DNA from: Lamellibrachia satsuma | Taxonomy: Eukaryota > Annelida > Polychaeta > Sabellida > Siboglinidae | Assembly: GCA_033239005.1 (NCBI GenBank) | Contig: BSQZ01000022.1 | Coordinates: 2,246,001-2,310,000, forward strand | Direction of reading: 5' to 3' | DNA length: 64,000 nucleotides | Notes under the pieces: model-generated | The model's database searches: none | What the model saw: only the letters and a program-made list of their open reading frames with translations | What the model was told of the DNA's origin: nothing | Made by a program: the position numbers and the translations under genes | Shown here: in pieces, positions 58,188-64,000 of the stretch | How the letters are laid out: the number at the start of each line of letters is the position of its first letter | How positions within the stretch are numbered: position 1 is the first letter of the stretch

Positions 58188-59129
58188 GTGTTGCGGTCAA
58201 AGCCGAAAGGAAGCTACAATGCCGACTACTCTTCTTTCGACCAGGAAAAATTTAAACATCGGCACATGGAATGTGCGAACAATGTACGAGGCGGGGAAAA
58301 CTGCCCAAGTGGCAGCAGAAATGCGGAGATTCAACCTCGCTCTACTCGGGCTCTGCGAAACCGATGGACCCAGTCAGGACGACTGCGACTAACAACAGGA
58401 GAGCTTATGCTATACTCCGGACACGAGGAAGATGATGCCCCTCACTCAGAGGGGGTTGCCCTCTTATTGGGGAAGGAGGCACAGAGAGCACTTATTGGCT
58501 GGGAAGCCAGAGGACCGAGGTGCTTAACAGCATCCTTTAGAACAAAGAACAAAAGGATTAAAATGAACATAGTGCAGTGCTACGCCCCAACCAACGACAA
58601 GACTGACGAAACCAAAGATGAATTCTACAACCAACTCCTTGATATCATGAGCAATTTAAGGGATAAAAACATCAACCTGATTATGGGAGATTTCAATGCT
58701 AAGATTGGATCGGACAACCAAGGATATGAAAATGTGATGGGAGTTCATGGGCTGGGTGTGATGAATGACAATGGGGAGCGGTTTGTGAATGCCTGTGCAA
58801 TAAACAACATTGTGATTGGGGGAAGTGTGTTCACACACAAAAGAATACATAAGGCGACATGGGTATCTCCTGACCAAGTCACTGAAAATCAGATAGACCA
58901 CATCGGCATAAACAAAATGTTTAGAAGATCACTACAAGACGTGCGTGTGAAGAGAGGTGCTGACGTTGCGGCTGATCACCACCTAGTAACAGCCAGGCTG
59001 AAACTCAAGCTAAGAAGAAATGGAGTAGAACAAGAAAGACAAAAGGCAAGATATAATGTGGATTTCCTGAAGGACCCAAGCACAGCAAAAGAATATAAAG
59101 TTGCATTAGCTAATAGATTCAAAGTCCTG
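58188..59129 (+). pseudogene. LINE B endonuclease region
   Basis: AP-endonuclease motifs: IGTWNVRTMYEAGKTAQVA in one frame, then after a frameshift near 58330 KMNIVQCYAPTNDKTDE, LIMGDFNAKIGSDN, ATWVSPDQVTENQIDHIGI and ADHHLVTARLKLKL (final DHH). It stops at 59129-59131; the next segment is in another frame. Confidence 0.9.
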
Positions 59130-59267
59130 TAAGAACTGTATGATGAAGATGAAGGAGTAGACATCAACAGCCAATGGAGTCACATCAAAAATGCAGTAAA
59201 CACCACATGCGAAGAGGTAATTGGAAGAAGGAAACCCCAACAGAAAGACTGGATTTCAGTAGAAACA

Positions 59268-61182
59268 ATGAGGAAAATACAGACCAGAAGAGACAAGAAG
59301 GAAGCAGTCAACAGCAGCCGCACAAGGGCGGCAAAGGTAACAGCTCAGAAAGAGCACACTGCAGCAAATAGAGAGGTGAAGAAAAGTGTCAAAACAGACA
59401 AAAGGAACTTTGTGGAGGGACTTGCACAAGAAGCAGAAAAGGCAGCAGCTAGCAGGAACATGAAGCAACTTTACGATACAACAAGGAAGTTAGCTGGAAA
59501 GTTTACGAAATCAGAGCGGCCAATCAGAGACAAAAATGGGATCGTCCTGATGGGGGCAGACAAACAGCTTAACAGATGGGCAGAGCATTTTGAAGAGCTG
59601 CTCAACAGACCAGTACAGCAGAATCAACCAGACATCCAACCAGCTGAGACAGATCTCCCAATAGACTGTAATAAACCCACTAGAGAAGAGATAAAAAAGG
59701 CAATCGCACATATGAAAAATGGGTAAGTAGCAGGCCCTGATGGTATCCTCGCAGAAGCACTAAAGGCAGATGTAAATACTTCAGTAGAAATGCTGTACAG
59801 TCTTTTTGAGGAGATCTGGGAAAAAGAAGAAATTCCAGCAGAATGGAAGGAAGGTTACCTTATCAAGATTCCCAAGAAAGGAGACCTGAGCCGCTGTGAT
59901 AACTACAGAGGAATCACGTTGTTGTCAGTACCTGGGAAGATTCTAAACAGAATAATCCTAGAGAGAATAAAAGGCAAAGTGGACCAAACTCTGCGTGAAC
60001 AGCAAGCAGGCTTCAGGCAGGACAGATCGTGTACTGACCAGATTGCAACACTGCGAATCATAGTGGAACAATCCATCGAATGGAACTCATCCCTATACAT
60101 CAACTTTGTTGATTACGAGAAAACCTTTGACAGTGTGGACAGGGAGACACTCTGGAAAGTGCTAATACACTATGGGGTGCCCAAGAAACTAGTAAACATG
60201 ATCAAAAACTCCTATGAAGGAATGTCATGCAGAGTCATTCATGAAGGTCAACTTACAAAGAACTTTGAGGTTAGGACGGGGGTGAGACAGGGATGCTTAC
60301 TGTCACCATTCCTCTTCATTCTAGTCATAGACTGGGTCATGAAAACAGCAACCAAGGAGAAACGAAATGGAATCCAGTGGACGATGCTGACCCAACTTGA
60401 TGACCTGGACTTTGCGGATGACCTTGCACTCCTGTCTCACAGCCATAGGCAGATGCAAGACAAAACAACAGAACTGGCATTGATTTCAGGGCGGGTTGGG
60501 TTGAAAATCAACAAAAGAAAACAAAGATCCTGAGAACAAATGCTACTTGCGAAACACCAATCATGCTTGAGGGAGAGACACTGGACGAGGTCAAAGACTT
60601 CAGATATCTAGGCAGCATAGTGGATACGCATGGAGGGACAGAGGCTGACGTAAAGAAAAGGATCAGCAAAGCAAGGGTAGCTTTCCACCTGTTGAGAAAG
60701 GTGTGGAAGTCAAAAGTAATTGGATAAACCACAAAATACGCTTGTTTAACACAAATGTAAAGTCGGTGTTGCTGTACGGAGCAGAAACATGGCGAATAAA
60801 CAAGACCACATTGATAAGGATCCAGACATTTGTCAACCATTGCCTGAGAAGAATTCTCCGAATACACTGGATGGACAGGGTGAGCAACAAAGACCTCTGG
60901 GATAGAACACACCAAGCCCAAATAGAGATAGAGATCCTTAAGAGGAGATGGGGATGGCTTGGCCACACCTTGAGAAAGCCAACCACAAACATAACGAGAC
61001 AGGTCCTGACATGGAACCCCCAAGGCAAGAGAAAGAGGGGGAGACCAAAAAACACCTGGCGGCGTGACCTCGAGGCAGACATCAAGCAAACAGGGAAGGG
61101 CTGGCAACAACTGGAGAGGATTGCCCAAGACAGGAGGCGCTGGAGATATGTTGTGGATGGCCTATGCTCCAGGAGGAGTTAA
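59268..61182 (+). pseudogene. LINE B reverse transcriptase region
   Basis: Thumb-proximal RLNRWAEHFEELLNRP-like block, a TAG at about 59724, then IPKKGDLSRCDNYRGITLLS, EQQAGFRQDRSCTDQIATLR, NFVDYEKTFDSVDRETLWK (motif A), GVRQGCLLSPFLFILVIDWV and LDFADDLALLSH (FADD). After a frameshift at ~60530 come [41 protein letters not shown] and [15 protein letters not shown], a typical LINE C-terminus. Confidence 0.9.
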
Positions 61183-61200
61183 GGGCCTAAGTAAGTAAGT

Positions 61201-61860
61201 ATCCACACCAGATCAGACGGCAAGCTCTTCAATCTAGCCCGCCTGAAAGCAAATAGCAAGATCCGCAAAGTCCTCATTCGTGAACTGTTCTTTGCCGATG
61301 GTGCTCCATTTACATCCCATTCCGCAGAGAGCCTTCAGAGATTGATAGACAGGTTTGCTGATGCCTGTAAAGAATTTCGCCTAATCACAAAGAAGACGAA
61401 CATCGTGGGTCGGGATGTCCGCAACGCTCCATCCGTCAACATCAACGAGCACACCCTAGAAGTTGTCCAATACTTCACCTACTTGGGTTGAACCATCACC
61501 AGCAACCTGTCCACCGATGTCGAGATCAACACACGCATCGGTAAAGCTTCTTCCGCTATGTCCAGACTGACCAACATCAACACAACATCATGGGAGAAAA
61601 CTACCGTAAAACGCGGGATATGGCACGTGAGAGTGCGTGATGGAGTGAAGGCCAGCGAGGAGAAGCGAAACACAACCTGAATAGAGAGGCGACATCAACG
61701 AAAGGATCATGAAAACACCGCACCAGTTCTACCATCTGCCGAATATGTGGAAAGGACTGTCACTCCAGAATTGGTCTGCACAGTCACAGCAAGTGCTGTC
61801 CCACCAACCACTGACTCTCCAGACGCAGAACCTCTTGTCTTTCGAGACAGGGAAGCCTCA
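61201..61860 (+). mobile_element. LINE A, 3' part
   Basis: Continues LINE A after the insertion: HTRSDGKLFNLARLKANSK, VLIRELFFADGAPFTSHS (FADG in place of the catalytic FADD), EVVQYFTYLG then a stop, INTRIGKASSAMSRLTN. A deleted and decayed tail follows to the (TA)n tract. Confidence 0.88.
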
Positions 61861-61863
61861 TAT

Positions 61864-61947
<84 letters not shown>
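61864..61947. repeat. (TA)n microsatellite
   Basis: About 41 TA units at the 3' border of LINE A. Confidence 0.97.
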
Positions 61948-61952
<5 letters not shown>

Positions 61953-61954
61953 TC

Positions 61955-62200
61955 GGATGATGGATATTGGTAATAAATCCTTCATGTTAAGTGGCTTCTC
62001 AATCGACGCACAACAAGACCGAATTTTTACTAACTATGTGTTACCTAGTATTCTTCTACATTTAAATGGGAAACAGGTAAACATGGTACACAACTTTATA
62101 TACCTCGGTAGCATAGTATCGCACACCAACCCAACTCATCAGACAGTAAAATTAGTAAGCAAATACAAGCTTCCATGGCTGCGTATAAGGTCGTCCTAAT
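61955..62200 (+). mobile_element. LINE RT-tail scrap
   Basis: KQVNMVHNFIYLGSIVSHTN is the YLGS region following the RT palm of a third LINE. Incomplete at both ends. Confidence 0.65.
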
Positions 62201-62440
62201 TCCCGCTAAATACCAAGTATACAAACCAGACATCGCAGTAAGATCCGTACCATCAAGTGGGAGAACCTCAACACCGAAGTCTTGACCGAACATGAACAAT
62301 ACATGGGCAGTATTTGCGTATTATTAACATTACGGAAAATTTATTATATATTTGATCATCTCTTGTTCACCACCGACCTTATAAAACGGAAAAAACACGT
62401 AAAGCCGCCACTCGATGCGAAGCGATGCGACGCGATTGGC

Positions 62441-62649
62441 TGAGTCGGGCTGCGTCGGACTGAGTCGGGTTGCGTTAGGTCGTAACGTGTATGGATTCTT
62501 GCAACCCGATTCTGGTAGGTCTTGTGGCGTAGGATCTGCTCGTACGTTATATGGCAATGCAATAAAGATATGGCGTACACGCCAGTCGTAATTGTGCATA
62601 CATGTTATGAACCAATGCAACTTGACGCAGCCCGACGCAGCCCGACTCA
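62441..62649. mobile_element. MITE-like element with ~50-bp terminal inverted repeats
   Basis: TGAGTCGGGCTGCGTCGG at the left end is matched by CCGACGCAGCCCGACTCA at the right end. The similarity extends about 50 bp inward (to GTTGCGTTAGG...TAACGTGTATG on the left). The core is ~100 bp without coding capacity. Inside each terminus the words GAGTCGG and TGCGTCGG repeat. I could not fix the target duplication or superfamily. Confidence 0.8.
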
Positions 62650-62654
62650 AATAT

Positions 62655-63220
62655 AGTTGAATTTCGTTTTCATGGTTTTAGTCGAACAATGAACTTCATT
62701 TTATTCATTATTTCACACGCCCACGTAATGACAATGTATATTCACACTATCGTGCATTATCGGCGTGTACAATAATTGTCATTATTAACTGATACGGAGT
62801 TTGTTGGGTATCGCTAATGAAAATGTCCAAATTCTCTTAATGATACGATCGCAAATTGCATTTGACTTAACAATGTTATACTTCAAGTTTTATTATTTAT
62901 TGCTGTAGAACATTTACGGTCAGAAGTGATATAAAACGTGATTTGGCAGTTCATTTGGCAATGAATTGTTTAGATTTATTCTTCAGCGGTTAATTACAAA
63001 AAGGCTATCTCTATATATGTATTTCATCGCCAAATGGTGTCTGTTCGAAAATATTAAGAGATGAAAGATAACAATAGTAATACGTCTTGTATGGATGTTA
63101 TTTTTAAACAACCGCGGTGCTACTTTCGAATAAATTAAATGTCGCAATGTTCCGTATAACATTAATAAATATAATATAAACATACATAATCGTTGTACCT
63201 ACCATTTAAACTAGTACACT
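62655..63220. other. No gene recognised
   Basis: AT-rich intron between the Cys-rich exon and the transposon field. Confidence 0.45.
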
Positions 63221-63223
63221 TAC

Positions 63224-63330
63224 CTGGTCGGCGACATTCTCCGTGAAGTAGTGCTATGTCGTAAGTCTTTGCCCGTATTTCCTTACATCGTGTATAAATA
63301 TCGGTAGGACGTTGCCAATTACAGCAAACA
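63224..63330 (-). CDS. Short Cys-rich exon upstream of the sushi series
   Basis: 107 nt on the minus strand with strong sites: TTCTTCCCAG|TGTTTGC and CCAG|GTAAGT. Only one frame is open (phase 2 in, phase 1 out): VCCNWQRPTDIYTRCKEIR, then AKTYDIALLHGECRRPG. The phase-1 exit joins in frame to the sushi exon at 55495 (G + CG = Ala). Four Cys in ~36 residues suggest a disulfide-rich extracellular piece, but I do not recognise the module. Membership of the same gene is inferred from phase and strand. Confidence 0.55.
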
Positions 63331-63661
63331 CTGGGAAGAAATCAGAATGCGATTATACCATTAATTTTATGCACATGATATTCAAATATATGTGTGAATT
63401 GCATAATCACGTTAAGCAATGACTAAACATGATGTTATGTCCCGTACGACATCTGGTGACATCCACAATATTCTGTCTCCAACCAATCAGGTCTCTTATT
63501 GCTTCTCTCAACTCGTTCTTGCCTTGTTCTCTTCCGCCTTCACTCATTCAGATTATTTTCGGCTTTTCCAATCTGTCTCCTTCGACATGCTGTGTGTGTT
63601 TATGTTTCGATATATGTGCCTGTATTGGGAGTGGTGCGATGATAGCACACGCAAGAAGACG

Positions 63662-63995
<334 letters not shown>

Positions 63996-64000
63996 GGGGG

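Larger units (their letters stand above)
58022..61200 (+). mobile_element. LINE B (RTE-like), inserted into LINE A with 14-bp target duplication
   Basis: 3.18 kb, full length by its ends. It begins just after ATCCACACCAGATC (58008-58021), ends in a (TAAG)n tail, and the same 14 bases follow at 61201-61214. The single-ORF layout (endonuclease then RT, similar to the family often annotated as craniofacial-development-protein-2-like) suggests the RTE group. Only a few stops and shifts are present. Confidence 0.93.

Overview
The window is animal (metazoan) genomic DNA. Real coding sequence appears as short exons with consensus GT/AG splice sites on the minus strand. These exons sit in a sea of LINEs, an LTR element, Penelope-like elements, SINEs, minisatellites and very long microsatellites. 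I could not fix the species. The mix of CR1-type and RTE-type LINEs, Penelope elements, a Gypsy element and a (TTTACC)-tailed tRNA-SINE fits an invertebrate such as a mollusc, but that is inference.

Host genes. From 63.3 kb down to 40.8 kb the minus strand carries a modular extracellular protein. It has one short Cys-rich exon followed by at least 17 complement control protein (CCP/sushi) exons, each one whole domain and each entering and leaving in phase 1. The stretch 51.2-54.7 kb is a recent tandem expansion of one 63-residue CCP exon type, carried together with pieces of a LINE. At the other end of the window (3.5-2.6 kb, minus) two consecutive exons encode LDL-receptor class B (YWTD) repeats, also entered in phase 1. 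A candidate signal-peptide exon with a phase-1 donor lies at 9.4 kb. Whether the YWTD exons belong to the sushi gene or to a separate gene starting at 9.4 kb cannot be decided from sequence alone.

Mobile DNA. 0-12 kb holds minisatellites, LINE scraps and a decayed gag-like gene. 12.0-22.4 kb is a nested stack: a 99-bp satellite, into it a Gypsy element with short (~160 bp) LTRs, and into the 3' LTR of that a nearly intact 4.67-kb CR1-type LINE. The LINE's ORF1 ends at a T_TTA_AAC heptamer followed directly by a stop, with ORF2 open in the -1 frame. 23.4-24.3 kb is a ~50-bp minisatellite with a SINE in it. 56.1-61.9 kb is one LINE split by a second LINE with a perfect 14-bp target duplication.

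The most unusual object is a giant inverted repeat at about 25.97-40.60 kb (arms ~7 kb, central spacer ~250 bp). It lies downstream (transcript sense) of the last recognised CCP exon. Each arm carries, from outside in: a Penelope-like element (RT plus GIY-YIG, flanked by its own short inverted repeats with a hammerhead-ribozyme-like motif), a ~100-residue single-pass membrane-protein ORF I do not recognise, a second small ORF, three diverged copies of a noncoding module, and octamer-rich tracts. The arms have diverged by substitutions and indels, yet the membrane ORF stays open in both.
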